From the NCBI GenBank assembly GCA_037954235.1, contig JBBMOA010000010.1:22284029-22348028 (forward strand): 64,000 bases of DNA. The letters run 5' to 3'. A program made the translations under genes and the position numbers. Shown here piece by piece: positions 10,894-23,679 of this stretch (within the stretch, counting starts at the first letter, position 1; every line of letters starts with the position of its first letter). The notes beneath the pieces are model-generated. The model saw only the letters and a program-made list of their open reading frames with translations, ran no database searches and was not told the DNA's origin. This stretch comes from Aulostomus chinensis. Its lineage: Eukaryota > Chordata > Actinopteri > Syngnathiformes > Aulostomidae.

Positions 10894-13800
10894 CTGGAAT
10901 TTTACACAGAACTGTACAATTGTACATTCCGGTAACCAAGGGCAGGCATAGACAAAAGAGTACTGATGGAAAGCATTATGCTTTCTTCCAGCAACAGTTA
11001 AGTGGGAAAGTATACATTAAGTACGGATGTTATCAAAAGGAAATACTGTACACACAAAAAAACCAAACAACCATAAGAGAAGAGAAAAAACAAACACCTC
11101 AGTGAATGTCTCTGAGGGTTTTTCTGTCAAGAATGGAAGGATAATGAGATAAGGAAGCTTTACTTTCCCTTTGCTCTAATTAAAAAAGGAGGATTTATCT
11201 TTTCTATTACAGAAAGCAGGAGAGGGAAATAATAAGACTTGCTTGGCCAGTTATTAAGACCTCGACAGATTTCCAGAGTCCTATCAGGTCTACAGGAGCT
11301 GCATAAATTAGATCTGATCATCAGTCCCCAACAATCAATAGTGGGAAGTCATCCAAACTCACCTACTAATCTTACAAAAGTGACGAGTTGAGACCATGCT
11401 TGAAAATGCCTCCCCCGATAAGGTCTGCCCCCTTGCATGGTCAAGGCCCAAATCATGGTAAGCAATAGCTTCTGTAGTTGTCTGCCAAAATTGGTCCCTA
11501 AACAAATGCCTTCCTGCCACTTCTTCATTAGACCATGGCTATTTTTAATTCATCTGGGTCTTAAACACTGCCTTGTACTGGAAACAATTAACACCAGCGT
11601 GTTAGTAGCTGCCCTCAACATGTCCTTACCAGAGGCAAGATCATTCACCTCACATGATCCTGGTCCCCAGGAACCAAGTTTTATGTTAATTAGGGCGGTT
11701 CTCCTTCAGAGGACCTTGGCTGTCCACCACTGCACTGTAAACAAGCAAGGAAAGACTGCTCCAAATCTTCTGCTGATACCCAAAGATCCATCTGAGTGCA
11801 TTTACACAGAATTACCACTAAAGTTAACCCAGCACTGGCCTGTCTGTCTATGATTAATCATTCATGCCGACAGTTTATTTTGGAGACTTGTTTGAAGAAG
11901 CAATCATCCACATTTTCTTCAGATGGAACTGTGAAACTGGAACTATCTTCTTCCTGCCTCCCTGAACCACATGGGGAGATGATTCCTCGCTGTCAAGACA
12001 AATGATTTAAATATTGACATCAAATATAGCAGAGAAGGAGCAGCAAAGGAAGCGTGAAGCATTCGTTACAGAAAGCGTCCCCCCAGTATGAGATCTCACT
12101 AGTCCAGGGGAATTTAAAGTCGGAAGGGAGTTTGCTACATCTTCAACCTACAGTTTAATACATATAATCCACCGAGGGAAAAGTGAGGACATGTTGTGAA
12201 AAATAAACATGTGAAGCTATGGGACTCAGCAGGAAACCATCTATAGGAGAGTTTCACAGGAAACAACACAAGTGTAATATTTACTGCTAATCACAGCACT
12301 GAGTTATGAATAATCCCATTTTTAAATACTGGAGAGGTTCAATGTAGCTCTGTTTAGCAAAATGTTAAAGACACCTAGCAATCTTCTCCAGACATAAAGG
12401 TCACACACAAAGTGTAACAGACATGCAGTTTCTCATAGAAGTAAGAGAAATGTAACGCAAATAGCTTGAATATAGGGTAAAAGCTGCGGAGGGACGTCAC
12501 TGAAGTCCTCTTCCCTGCTTCTATACTACCAGCATGCAGAAAAGGGTAAAATAAGGACATATCAATGTCAATGTTTGAGCTGTCTGACTATATAATGTTG
12601 ATAAAAGGGGTAAGCCGTGAAGAAAAGAAAACAAACAAGAGATATCTCTGACACTAATAGGATAATGCTAGTAAAAGAGTTATAAATAAAAAAAATAAAA
12701 GCAGCAGCCTGTAAATGAAGTGAAAGCCTTCTGCCTGGCTGTTATAAGTTAGCTATCAATCTTTCTCCAAATTGCTCGATGGACAAAGTCCCTGTTTACT
12801 ATTCCAGTCAGCCTGCAATGCTGGGCCTGGGCAGTCTCTTGTATTATGTGTCATGGTGGAGAGTTGAGATGCTTTATGCAGTGGCAGATGCTTTATTCAG
12901 TAACACCTTTGCAGCTTTTTGTGGTGGGAAACATCAGAAATAGCAGTCCAACATGTCTACTAGCATGAGGAAGTGGTGAGATGATCAATAACAAGATGAT
13001 CGGATGACCATAAGAGGCGTAACAGGAAGATGCTGAGACTGTGCCTGGGAGGTTCATTTGAAGCCTAGAGCCCCGTCATAACTGCTCATATCTGTCAGTG
13101 GGTGGGGAATGAATACCAGGCATGAATAATAGATTATCACTGATATTTTTAGGTGAGCCGAAGCCTCCAATCTTGCAGCTCATCTCTGGATTCTTGATTT
13201 TACTTATTTATGGCTGCATCTTCTTCGGAGAGATACAAGAGTATTACTCAACCCTCTACTGCTCATCATGTGTCCAATGAAGAACTGCAAATGCTGAGTG
13301 GTTCTTGAAAGGCAGAAAAATGTCAATGGGGTAAAATGTCACGAAACGTGTAACTGTTTTCCTCACATATGGACTTAACCAAGAAGACTGAAAAAAAGGC
13401 AGTGTTTCAATGTGACATCATATAATACTGTACGCTTCATAAAGATATTTTCCTCTGCAAACTGGTGAAGAATGTCATATGCAGATAATTAATAATGAAT
13501 AACATTCAAACACACTGAATGTGTACAGTGTGAGGACAAAAATATGTTTACTGCAAATGGTGGACAAAAAGATGAGGTAAAAATCAGCATTGTCTGCAAA
13601 TCTTAAATAAGCACCCACAAAGAAGACGTGTTGTATTGCAAATTATTCTAAGGAAATGATCCTGCTTGAAAAGGAACACTTTTGAAATTGATTTTCCCTT
13701 CAAGAACAAAGCAAAATCGTGGGGTGACTAAAAATAGTTATGTCTGAAACAATAACCTCTGCCATCATCAGAAAAAAAGGGATGTAAAATAGTCTGAAAT

Positions 13801-14511
13801 TAAAATAAAATCAAATATTTTCAACTTATTTGTCTATTTTGACTGTTGTCTGGTTCACAAAAGTATTGTTAGTAAAGATGAGAGAGAGATCCACAACCAA
13901 GTGGGATGCAAATAAGGTGACACAGACACACAAGCGATTAAAGATGAAAAGAGAAGGAGACAAAGGCAAAGCGAGGCAGGGGAATCTTCTGGGACCTTGA
14001 CAGCCATCCTGTCTGATTTGAAAGCATCACAGATTCCAGGGCTGTGGTGTCGTGAGCTCTGCCTCTGGGAGTGGGCCTCAGATGGATTACAGTAAAAGTA
14101 ATCACAATACATGAATATGAGTTGCCTTACGTGTCAGTGAATGCGTCATGCTTTTTGCCACATTCTATGTTTGTCCATCATCATCTGTCCATCATCCCTC
14201 AAGCTATGCACACCACCAGTATCTGTCAATATAAGCCTTCATGGCCTTCCTCCCAGACAGATACTTTAGTCTAAATAAAACATGCATCTTTACATGTATG
14301 ATATTTTAAGCGCAATATATCGTCAGGATATATTGATTTGATTTATATGACATTTGTTTTAACAGTTAAATACTTTACAGAAAGTGATTTACTGTGGGAT
14401 GTTGAAACTCAGTATTGCCTGAGGCTGAAGCCAAACTCAGCTGACATTCAGTGAGAGGCGGGTGTAGAACCTGGACAGGTCTCTTATCAATCCTAAAGCT
14501 GGCATATAGAG

Positions 14512-14595
14512 ACTGACAGCCCATCACACCTATGGGCAATTTAGAGTCACCAGTTAGTCTAACTTGCATCCTTTTAGTCGAGGGAGGAAGCTGGC
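14512..14595 (-). mobile_element. Fragment of a short interspersed element
   Basis: The stretch CATCACACCTATGGGCAATTTAGAGTCACC and the following GAGGGAGGAAGCTGG resemble the body of the SINE at 52305-52630 (CACACCTACGGTCAATTTAGAGTATC), in the same orientation. The tRNA head is missing, so it is a truncated, diverged copy. Confidence 0.6.
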
Positions 14596-14609
14596 ACATG
14601 ATGTAGCCT

Positions 14610-14870
14610 GTCTGATCTCAATAGGAAGAATGTTCCACATTCTGGGGGTTCTAACAACAAGGCGACCTTTGGTCACCAGGCAACCTTTGCTTACCAGCTG
14701 CAACACGGGAATAACCAGCAGTGCCCCATCGATCTAACGGAATACCCCACCACATAAATCCTTGATATAATTTAGAGCAAGGCCATTTAATGGTTTAAAA
14801 GTCACAAGTGTTAAAGACATTTCAAAATTGGAAACATTTTAAAATCAATATCTAAGTCACTGTAATTGCA
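14610..14870. repeat. Probable old dispersed repeat
   Basis: The wording AGGAAGAATGTTCCACATTCTGGGGG, AGAGCAAGGCCATTTAATGG and TTTTAAAATCAATA is reminiscent of the end of a repeat common in teleost genomes. This is recalled, not searched, and I cannot name the family. Confidence 0.35.
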
Positions 14871-15243
14871 GTTGCCTACATGAATAATGAAAGCCACTGA
14901 TTGATTTGTTCTCACACCCGAAATGTCATTACTTAAATAAGGGATGTTAACTATAATGTAAATCCAGAATGGCTAGCTGTTAAATCTAATGGAAATGAAA
15001 GCCACATAGCTGCATATAATATCAAGGCCCTGAGAGGCAGATTTCGAACTTGCAATATATTAAATCTGCACCATTTACTGACTGAATGTATGTCATCTCA
15101 CAATGCAATACAGAGAAAGATGCAGAAAAATTTCAACTTCATGTCCATGTCAGAAATCCTCTCCCAGGGAACAACAGCTTCTGTCTGGCTACTGCATGTC
15201 GCACTGGGTGGTGCCTGATGGAAGAAAGGCACAAGCTACTCAC

Positions 15244-15460
15244 TTGCCGTCGAAGGGGTTGGCTCCAGGAATGATGTGGGTGCTTTCCCTGCCCACCAGG
15301 AAGCGCACCCGGTCATAGAAAGTCTGCAGGTTGCTCTGTGCAGAGGACATCTGTGTCTCCTGGATGATGTCCAGGGGGTCCGGGGAGCCCACACACAGAG
15401 AGGTGGTGTGACAGGTCGCCTGCAGACAGCAGTCTGGATCCATGCAGTCCACAAGGCCAT
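15244..15460 (-). CDS. tenm4: tenm4 exon e14: cysteine-rich domain
   Basis: This is a 217-nt exon, phase 1 in and ending GGCAA|GTGAGT. The acceptor is ACCTTGTCAG|AT, directly behind a long TG repeat. It codes GDGLVDCMDPDCCLQATC, then TTSLCVGSPDPLDIIQ, SFYDR-like TFYDRVRFLVGRESTH and IIPGANPFDG. Clustered cysteines (CMDPDCC...C...C) and the SPDPLDIIQ and STHIIPG blocks are diagnostic of the teneurin cysteine-rich region between EGF8 and the transthyretin-like domain. The next base from e15 makes Asn (AAC), followed by HACVIRGQ. Confidence 0.97.
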
Positions 15461-16351
<891 letters not shown>

Positions 16352-16498
16352 CTCCATCGTTGTCCTTGACATCACTGCAGGCAGTTTCCATAGAGGTGTC
16401 ACAGCCAGTGCCCCTCCAGCCCAGCTGGCACACACAGTACCAGCCATTGTTACCCAGAGTGCACCTACCATTCCCATTACACAACCCAGGACAGCCCT
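16352..16498 (-). CDS. tenm4: tenm4 exon e13: EGF repeat 8 and start of cysteine-rich domain
   Basis: This is a 147-nt exon, phase 1 on both sides, with acceptor TTACACAG|AG and donor GGAG|GTAAAA. It codes EGF8, EGCPGLCNGNGRCTL then NNGWYCVCQLGWRGTGCD, followed by TSMETACSDVKDNDG. The last acidic stretch joins e14 as DNDGDGLVDCMDPDCC, an acidic loop of calcium-binding type that belongs to the cysteine-rich domain. The AGAG at the acceptor must be cut after the first AG to keep frame from either e11 or e12. Confidence 0.97.
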
Positions 16499-18659
16499 CT
16501 GTGTAACAAAAACGGACAAGGACAGAGGTTGGCTCAGAATATCAAATACAGCAGATTTCATTTGTCTGTGACAAACATCCACACAACAATGTAGCCCTGT
16601 TGATTTCAATGTTGTTTTGCCAAAATCTCTCACATGCTAATATACATTAGTGACTTTTAAATTGTAAATGGTTAAAGGCAACAATAATAACCCTCAGCTG
16701 AAGTTGATTAATCTGATACACCTTTTGTGAAGCTTCTAATATCCTGTTGCAGTAAAATCAGATATGAGGGATCTTCAAAATCAATATTCAATCATTACTA
16801 CAGGAGACCGGCCTCCAGTATGCTACTATAGCTGGGTAATGAGGGCAGTGGTCTGCAGTATATGCTGTATCCTGTATATAATTGGATCCATTTTTATGCA
16901 ATTTTCTAATGCGACCATCTTTACGATTACATCATAACTGCTACTGTCATCTGCAAAAAAGAATGAGCTGGGATAAAACTGCATTAGTTATTAAACAATG
17001 GTGGACTGGTGTGTATAATTATTCACTCTGTTTTGAACAAATTGTCTACAGGCCCTTTTAAAATATCAATAAGATGATCCCAGGGAGAGTATGTTCTGTC
17101 ATTATGAGAAGCTGAATGCAAAGTAAATAGTAGGAAAGGGAGAAGTGTGAGCTCAGTATTGTTATGCAGGAATGTGGTTGTTTACACTAAATGTGTTCTT
17201 GGGGAGCAAAACGACAGGGCAGACCAATCCTAACACTAACGTTCCTCTCTTTCTTTCAGAAAAAGTCTTCATAAGGGCATGGATCAGAGGATTATCTTGC
17301 CCATTTTTCCAGGGCTGTTTGGCATTTATCCGGTAGCATATCATTCATATCTCGCACTCAGGTACAGGGCAACATCGAAAGATATCAAATGCACAAGTCT
17401 GTCACAGTCTGTGTTGTTAGCAAGGTGCCTTGATAACAAAAATGCTAAGCTGACCCATTTTATCAACTCTGGAGTGTGGGGTTGGCCATCTCTCTGCTCT
17501 CTTACAAATAGGGACAATAAGAGTAGAAGAACCGGACAGGAAGAGAGACAGGAGTGACAAATGGCAGACACCAAGGGAGGAAGATCAGTTGAAGGACAAA
17601 GCAGTGATGTAAGAGTAACAAAGACAAGTATTTAGGAAGATAAATGTTGTGAGTCGATGGACGTTGTAGAGCACATGGTTAGTTGAGTGACACATCTGTG
17701 GTGTTTACAGCACAGAAGAAGATATCATACAACCATGGATCAATGAACAGAGAGGATAAGACTGTATTACACAATGAATGTATTCAAAATTTTAAGAAAT
17801 TGGAATTTTCTTCAATTTTCTCCCTTTTTCACTGAGATAAAGACCCCCTATTGAAGGCTAATGCCATTATAGAATATGTCTTGTATCCTGGACACATTAG
17901 TGTATTAGCTACACTTTTATTACAAAAACTGAGCAACAATTTGACCAGTGGAGACTGATGATTAGTGAGCTCTGAATGTTTATTATAAGGATAAATAAAG
18001 ATCCGCTCTCTGTTGGCACCAGTTCAATTTAATTGGCAGGCCTTTCAGAGAGGAGCCCCTGCTGAGAACTGTGCAAGCCTGCCTGAAACAGCTCCAAACG
18101 TGAGGCTGCAAGTGTTCGAAGGACTTCTCTGGCAGCCGCTCTCATGCCAGGTGGTCCATTACCAAGGACACAGTGAGAGAGTGCGAGAGGAGCGCTGGAG
18201 GAAGAGAGGCGGGGTTGATGCAGAGGCTCCATCCACTGCTTGCCCTGCACCAACCAGACCATGAACTCTTTTAATTAGAGAGGATGCAGCCTCAGCACCT
18301 ATCAGGCCCTGCTCACAGCTGCAAACTCATCCATAATGCATTGCACAGATTATAAAGACCCTTTCCCGACATTCCCTTATTGAGAGAGCAAGGCCACAAA
18401 ACAACCAAATATTCAACATGTAAAGGCAACACAAGTTGGCTTACGAGGTGCGGAAGTGCTAAGTGGAGATTACTATGTGACAGTATGACAAAAAAGTTGA
18501 TGGGAGGTGGGGACCATTAGGGTGAGTGGTTCAGGGGCAACAAGAGGTGCATAGTGTTTGCATGTGTCAATGTAGGGGAAGCATGGTGTGTGCATGATTT
18601 GTTAATGCTGAGTTACAATGGAAGGAGGGCAAAATAGAGAGGAAGGAGGAATGCCATAC
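16499..18659 (-). other. tenm4: Intron 12 (microexon to EGF8), 2.2 kb
   Basis: The first 50 nt after the microexon donor are pyrimidine-rich on the transcript strand (CCTCCTTCCTCTCTATTTTG and onward). No repeat or frame of note is present elsewhere. Confidence 0.65.
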
Positions 18660-18686
18660 CTTTCACTACCTTATCCAGATAGTGAG
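18660..18686 (-). CDS. tenm4: tenm4 exon e12: 27-nt microexon between EGF7 and EGF8
   Basis: This microexon is bounded by acceptor TTTTATCTCCCAAG|CT and donor AAAG|GTATGG, phase 1 on both sides. With the flanking G of e11 and AG of e13 it codes Ala-His-Tyr-Leu-Asp-Lys-Val-Val-Lys, then Glu-Gly-Cys of EGF8. This is the nine-residue insert known at the EGF7/EGF8 junction in vertebrate teneurins (AHYLDxxVK), one of two small alternatively spliced sites described in the ectodomain. It is far too short for a frame scan and was found by searching the interval for the expected residues. Splice sites, phase and protein all agree, so I am confident of the exon; inclusion level is unknown. Confidence 0.95.
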
Positions 18687-21263
18687 CTTGGGAGATAAAA
18701 GACAGGACATATAAGGGAGGTTTGGACAGTGCCACTTCCATGACAAGACAGCAAGGCAAGGTGTTAGTTTACATTACGAAATGTAAATCGAGAAAAAAAA
18801 AAGTGCAGTCATGAGGCAAAATCATGCATTACAAGCAACATAACAGACACAATCCAACACAGAAGGAGAAGGATGGAGACGAGGAAAAAGATGAGGGGGG
18901 GACAAGAGAGAAAAATAGATAGTGTGAGAGAAGGTACAAAGTGATATGCTCCAAGAGAACATTTGAATCTGTCCCCATTTATCAACTGGCAGGATCAGCA
19001 GAATATCTCAAGGGAGTGTTTCAAAAGCAATGTGATTGATCGATGCACATATTATGCCCCTTCAATTTCTCAAGATATATCGAACAGGAGGTCATGATGT
19101 TCAACAAAGAGTGATTTTAATCTTGAAACACTTTCATAGACAGTGAGGTCAAAGGAGGCTTCAGCAATGGCAGGGGCATGTCAGCCTTCTCGTGCTCTAC
19201 AGTGTAGGGCTCGGGGCCAGCGCAGAGCTCTCAATAATGAAAATTGATTGAAATTGAGATCTTTGGCTTCTTAATGGTTGCCACTGAGGAATACTCTAGT
19301 GGAGGGAGCGGAGATCTCAATATGGCACTTATAAAAGTCCCATCAATAATGTAAAGCCGACATATAAAACATTCACTGACTGAGTCAAGGAGACACTGTA
19401 CTCAGCTAGCTCTGCTGCAAGACATGAAATACTGTGCGAAGTTATCCTTATCTATTTGAAAATGGAATAATGCTTTCACATGGAGCACTAGTATTCTCAA
19501 CTTTTGCCCCAGTCTCCCTATTGACTGTGAATTAATGTGTGGAGGTATTTTCACTGTGGAAGGGGTGGGCGGAGTGGCTATTGTGTCTCTACTTCCTCTT
19601 AAATGCTTGAGTGGCTAGCCCATAGAATGATAATGAATGAGCTGCAAAGTTGGATTGCAGTGGTGAAGAAGTGTTCAAAAATTTCTCTCACTATCTGAAA
19701 GTGGTGATATCCCAATCTACTCTTCTTACATGTTAGTACCCAGTAACCCTACATGTAGCACATCAAAAACAAATTCCCTCTGAAATATGATGGCAATGCA
19801 TTGAGAGGGAATTGTATTGTTAACACTCAAGTGAAGCAGTATAATTCTGCATAGAAACTGAGTATATTTAGTTCATTTCCATCAATGTCATAAATAAATA
19901 ATAGTAAAAGATAGTGGAGGAGAAGAGAGGATAGGGCAATGCAACATGGGGAGAGAATGGAAAAGATGCCCCCTTAATAAGCAGGCATTACAGCATGACC
20001 ACCGGATGCTCTCCACTGATGTTTAGAAGATTTGACAGTCCTGACATTAAAAAGCAACTAACTTAAAAACTTGTCTTCATGAGACAAAGTCAAAAAACTG
20101 TCCAACCTCAAAACATCCGTCAACATGACTAAAAATGGCTTTATGCTGTCTTTTGCTGCCACTGGGCATTTCAAACACATGAAATAGGTATGTTATGAAG
20201 TCACAATCGTAAGTCAGATAATCATAACAGCTCACTAGTTCACATGGATGTATAACAGATCTGGATACAAGAAGTGCACCAGGTGGTGAGGTCAATTTAT
20301 GCATCGTAGCCAAAGAGTTAATGACCTTCTTACATTTTGAAAGAAGCAGCAGAAATGAATCATTCCGCTGTCATAATTTGATTTGACTGATCTGAGTTTT
20401 AAGATCAAATAATTTTGTATCCATTCATGTTCATCGAGGGCTAAACACAAGTTAACAGGCGCGACCCATGGAAGTCTCTCGTGCACTTGCTCCATAGGCT
20501 CCAGTGCTCAAGCACTTCTCAAGCATTTCTTTCATACCTAGACATCAACCTGTTTTTTTGTCTTCATGTGCCACTGATCACCTTTTGTGGGGAGGAGCTG
20601 GACCTCACCACTGATGCTGTATCTAGTTCTCTTTACATATCAATGCTAGTTCCTTATGAGAAAAAACAAAAACACAACAACAAAGGTACCCCTTGACTAT
20701 CAAATACAATTTATTTCAAGAAAAATTTGCTGCCCTGCTAGGTTTCTTCAGTAGAGGACTATCAAACCCGTTACAACAGACCCAGCACTTCATGATTTTG
20801 TTGTCTGTTTTTTTAGGTAGAAAGCAGTACATCCAGTTAAGGCCTTGAAAACATCACTTCGGCGAGCCTTTGTAGATTTGTTAGTCAGAGCTAAAAATGA
20901 TGGTTGAAATGACTCAAATGTCTGCATTTGAAATAATAGTAAAAGGAAAGGGAGCGAAAAAAGAGATGACGAAAAGGATGAGTAAAATCAAAGGACACCT
21001 TAGCACATTCCCACATTAAAATGCATGAAGGCAAGCCTCAGATCCTTGAGTAAACCTGTTCATGCTTTACTGAGTTGCACAAATTCAATTAAGCATGCTT
21101 TTCCCCCCTCTTCCTCAACCGGACCCTTCCCCTCACACCCAGCACTTCATACATGGCAGGCAAACAGACAACCAATGCCTTTGATGGTTTCTCAAACGCC
21201 TCCTGCACACACATACCCACAGAGAGCCCCCCCCACCCGAACCCAAACCTCTTCCCATCCTAC
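18687..21263 (-). other. tenm4: Intron 11 (EGF7 to microexon), 2.6 kb
   Basis: A UGCAUG lies at 18823-18828 on the transcript strand, about 140 nt before the microexon. No other repeat or gene is visible. Confidence 0.65.
18823..18828 (-). promoter_or_regulatory. UGCAUG motif upstream of microexon e12
   Basis: The plus strand reads CATGCA, so the transcript reads UGCAUG, about 137 nt upstream of the 27-nt exon. Rbfox sites upstream of an exon more often repress inclusion. A hexamer occurs by chance every few kilobases, so this is weaker than the site behind e3. Confidence 0.3.
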
Positions 21264-21449
21264 CGATAGTGCAGTGTTCTCCGTTCCAGCCTGGACTACA
21301 TTCACATTTTCCATCTTTGCAAGTGCCGTGTTCGTTGCAGCGAGGGTGACACGCCCTCTGGTCACACCCGGCGCCCATCCAACCATCGTCACAGCGGCAG
21401 GTGCCCGACACACAAATGCCATGGCCACCACAGTCTGCTGCACAAATCT
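21264..21449 (-). CDS. tenm4: tenm4 exon e11: EGF repeats 6 and 7
   Basis: This is a 186-nt exon, phase 1 on both sides, with acceptor CTCCCACAG|AG and donor ATCG|GTAGGA. EGF6 reads EICAADCGGHGICV then SGTCRCDDGWMGAGCDQR; EGF7 reads ACHPRCNEHGTCK then DGKCECSPGWNGEHCTI. Both have six cysteines. CAADCGGHG is a teneurin-4 type sequence. The exon ends exactly at CTI, the point where isoforms either continue through the microexon e12 (AHYLDKVVK) or jump to EGF8 (EGCPG). A competing open frame on the plus strand over this region is only the antisense shadow. Confidence 0.97.
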
Positions 21450-21795
21450 CTGTGGGAGACAGAGACATAGAAAAAAAAGACAAAAACAGAAAGTGGGGGA
21501 AGACACACAGAAAGGCAGGGGGAATGGAAGTGGGAAGACAAGGCAGTGATGGGACAAGGCAACAAGGGTGAAGAAAAGACAAACCCAGGCATTATTGTCA
21601 AGGCGAGGCAGCTACGCTCCACTACCTTTTCTGATGGCAGCTAAAAAGAAATTCCTGCACTTTATAAGGGTCAATCCTTTTTGACAACACAAATCTAATA
21701 AATCCATTACAGAGAAAAGACATGGATTTTGGTGGCCTTGGCAGATGTATTCTTCTCCCCTCTTTCTGCCTCAAAAAAGGGGCAGAGAGGAAAAA

Positions 21796-21822
21796 ACACA
21801 CACACACACACACACACACACA
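21796..21822. repeat. Short (CA)n
   Basis: This is about 27 bp of CA units preceded by A6, in intron 10. Confidence 0.85.
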
Positions 21823-22589
21823 GCTGAGGCTTTTTATTGTGACAACATCTGCCCTACTGTGTTGATTAAACTGTAAATGCATTTCTCTGTTGTTCATGCA
21901 TTGTTCCAAGAGAAACTCAACTGAAATTATTTGAGGCATAGGATGTCAATTTACTGTTTTTATTTCAACTATGTGCTCCGTATCAGATGAAGACATACTT
22001 CATTCTAGCAATGAAGGGGACTCTGAGAAAGAGACACAGTAAAGCTTGGCTGGCAGTATTGTGAGGCAGCTGAAAGACCTCCCTGACAGGCAGTGATACA
22101 GCCCGGGACATTACCCTTTTCTCATGAACTCGAGGGAGAGTATGACAAGATGAAGGCTCAAAGAAATGTAAACCTGATAGATTACTTATGAATCTCATTG
22201 AAATGTTAACTACTTTGTTAAGTATTCTGTGTTAAAAGAGGCTTAGCTGTATGGGCAACAAGGAACAATAATCCCGTATTCCTGGATTCTTAGCCAAGTC
22301 AATTCAAATATGACCACAGGGGGCCAAAACTGGAGGCTGACTACTGCCTGTGAAAACAATTTCGTCATTGCTACAAATTAAATTGGAGTGGTATCTTCAG
22401 CTGCAAACCATAACATGACATTACCAGTTTGAAAAGCTTTTTAATTTTTTTTTTTTTTTAAATCTCTCATTTGTTAATTACAGCTTTTTGGTTAACTATA
22501 CAAATTCTAATTTTATATTTAACCTTTGTTTTGGAAACACATTATGCTAGCAACATTTAATCAGTGCCCTTTATGATTTCATGCATGTG

Positions 22590-22634
22590 CACACAGACAC
22601 ATACACACGCACGCACGCACGCACACACACACGC
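22590..22634. repeat. CA/CGCA-rich tract
   Basis: CACGCACGCACG units lie between CA runs, an alternating purine-pyrimidine stretch in intron 10. Confidence 0.8.
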
Positions 22635-23547
22635 AGCTAGTAAATTATTCTCCAATTAGTATCTCTTCCTAAATTGTGCTGTTAACATCCTCTTAAGACA
22701 ACATTAACACATAATACACATTTATGACTAAGAGGGTTCTAATGAAAAAAATAAATTAACAATCTCATAAGCACATTTACTGGAAGAATGAGCAAAAGTC
22801 ACCTCACCGTTTCCTGTCTCGGAATAATTTGAACATTCCGGTGAGAAAACACAGACTCAAACTGAGAGTGAGATAAATGTTCACTTGGAAAAAAAAAAAA
22901 GAAAACCTTTAGCATGATAAAGATGCAATTATGAGGCAATGAGGCAACCCCTCATTATCTGAGGCCAGGAGACCACAGTGAGAAATACCCCATCCCCATG
23001 ATGGCAGTTACCATTTGCACTAAAGCACTGTGTAAACAAACTTTCCTTTGGGTGGTGGAATGACAAAAATAGCATAAAAACACCTATTAAAGCGTATAAA
23101 ACCCCAGGCATTGTTTTATGGCTTGTAACAACATTACTACCAACTGTGCACACCCAGGTAGCACTGTTCCAAAGCCACATGAGAAAATGAGAATGTGACT
23201 TAAAAGTCGTGGGGAGGGGGGATTAAAGACTCTTGAAAGATTTATTGAAAGCTCCCCTTCTCCCAGTCTGCAAAGTTATAAGCTGCTAGCTCTAGCAATG
23301 AAGCTCAGTGTTGTGCTGGAGCACAGAATACTCTTCAATGAACAGGATAAAGTATGATAAAGAGCCAACTCGTCATCATTTACAGAGCTCTTTCTCTGTG
23401 AGGAAAACTCCTATTGACTGCCCATTTCCCTCGAAATCCCTTGGATTACCTAATAGGTCATTTTCAATGCTCAGAATATTAAAGGATTCATGTATCCAAG
23501 TGACTGAAATTCTTATTTCCGATCATTTTTTTGTGAGAATGTAAATG

Positions 23548-23679
23548 ATGTTGTTGAACATCGAAGCGAAGTAAAATCTGGTCAACTGGACGTAAGTTTA
23601 CGTAAGTTGACCAGATTTTACTTCGCTTCGATCTACGATGACCTGGATGAATGAGAACCTACACAGAGATGTTGTTGAA
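23548..23679. mobile_element. Small insertion with 28-bp inverted arms and 12-bp flanking duplication
   Basis: Arms 23560-23587 and 23605-23632 are exact reverse complements over 28 bp with a 17-nt spacer that itself holds ACGTAA..TTACGT. A 35-nt tail follows (CTACGATGACCTGGATGAAT and onward). The 12-mer GATGTTGTTGAA stands directly before (23548-23559) and after (23668-23679), as a target-site duplication would. The inserted part is therefore 23560-23667, 108 bp. The tail resembles dispersed teleost retroelement ends from memory, possibly a Penelope-like element, but the family is not established. Confidence 0.8.

Larger units (their letters stand above)
10362..15243 (-). other. tenm4: Intron 14 (e14 to e15), 4.9 kb
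   Basis: It contains a complete-looking tRNA-SINE at 10644-10893, a fragment of another short interspersed element at about 14512-14595 and a probable decayed dispersed repeat at about 14610-14870. The 138-codon open frame near 11437-11853 (plus strand) resembles nothing and I treat it as chance. Confidence 0.75.

Noticed and set aside
11437..11853. Plus-strand frame of 138 codons
   Set aside because: It has no domain, no clear start context or splice partner, and ordinary intron composition. A chance frame is likelier.
21025..21549. Plus-strand open frame of 174 codons
   Set aside because: It is antisense to exon e11 (EGF6-7), whose minus-strand frame has splice sites and six-cysteine EGF patterns. 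The plus frame has no recognisable domain.
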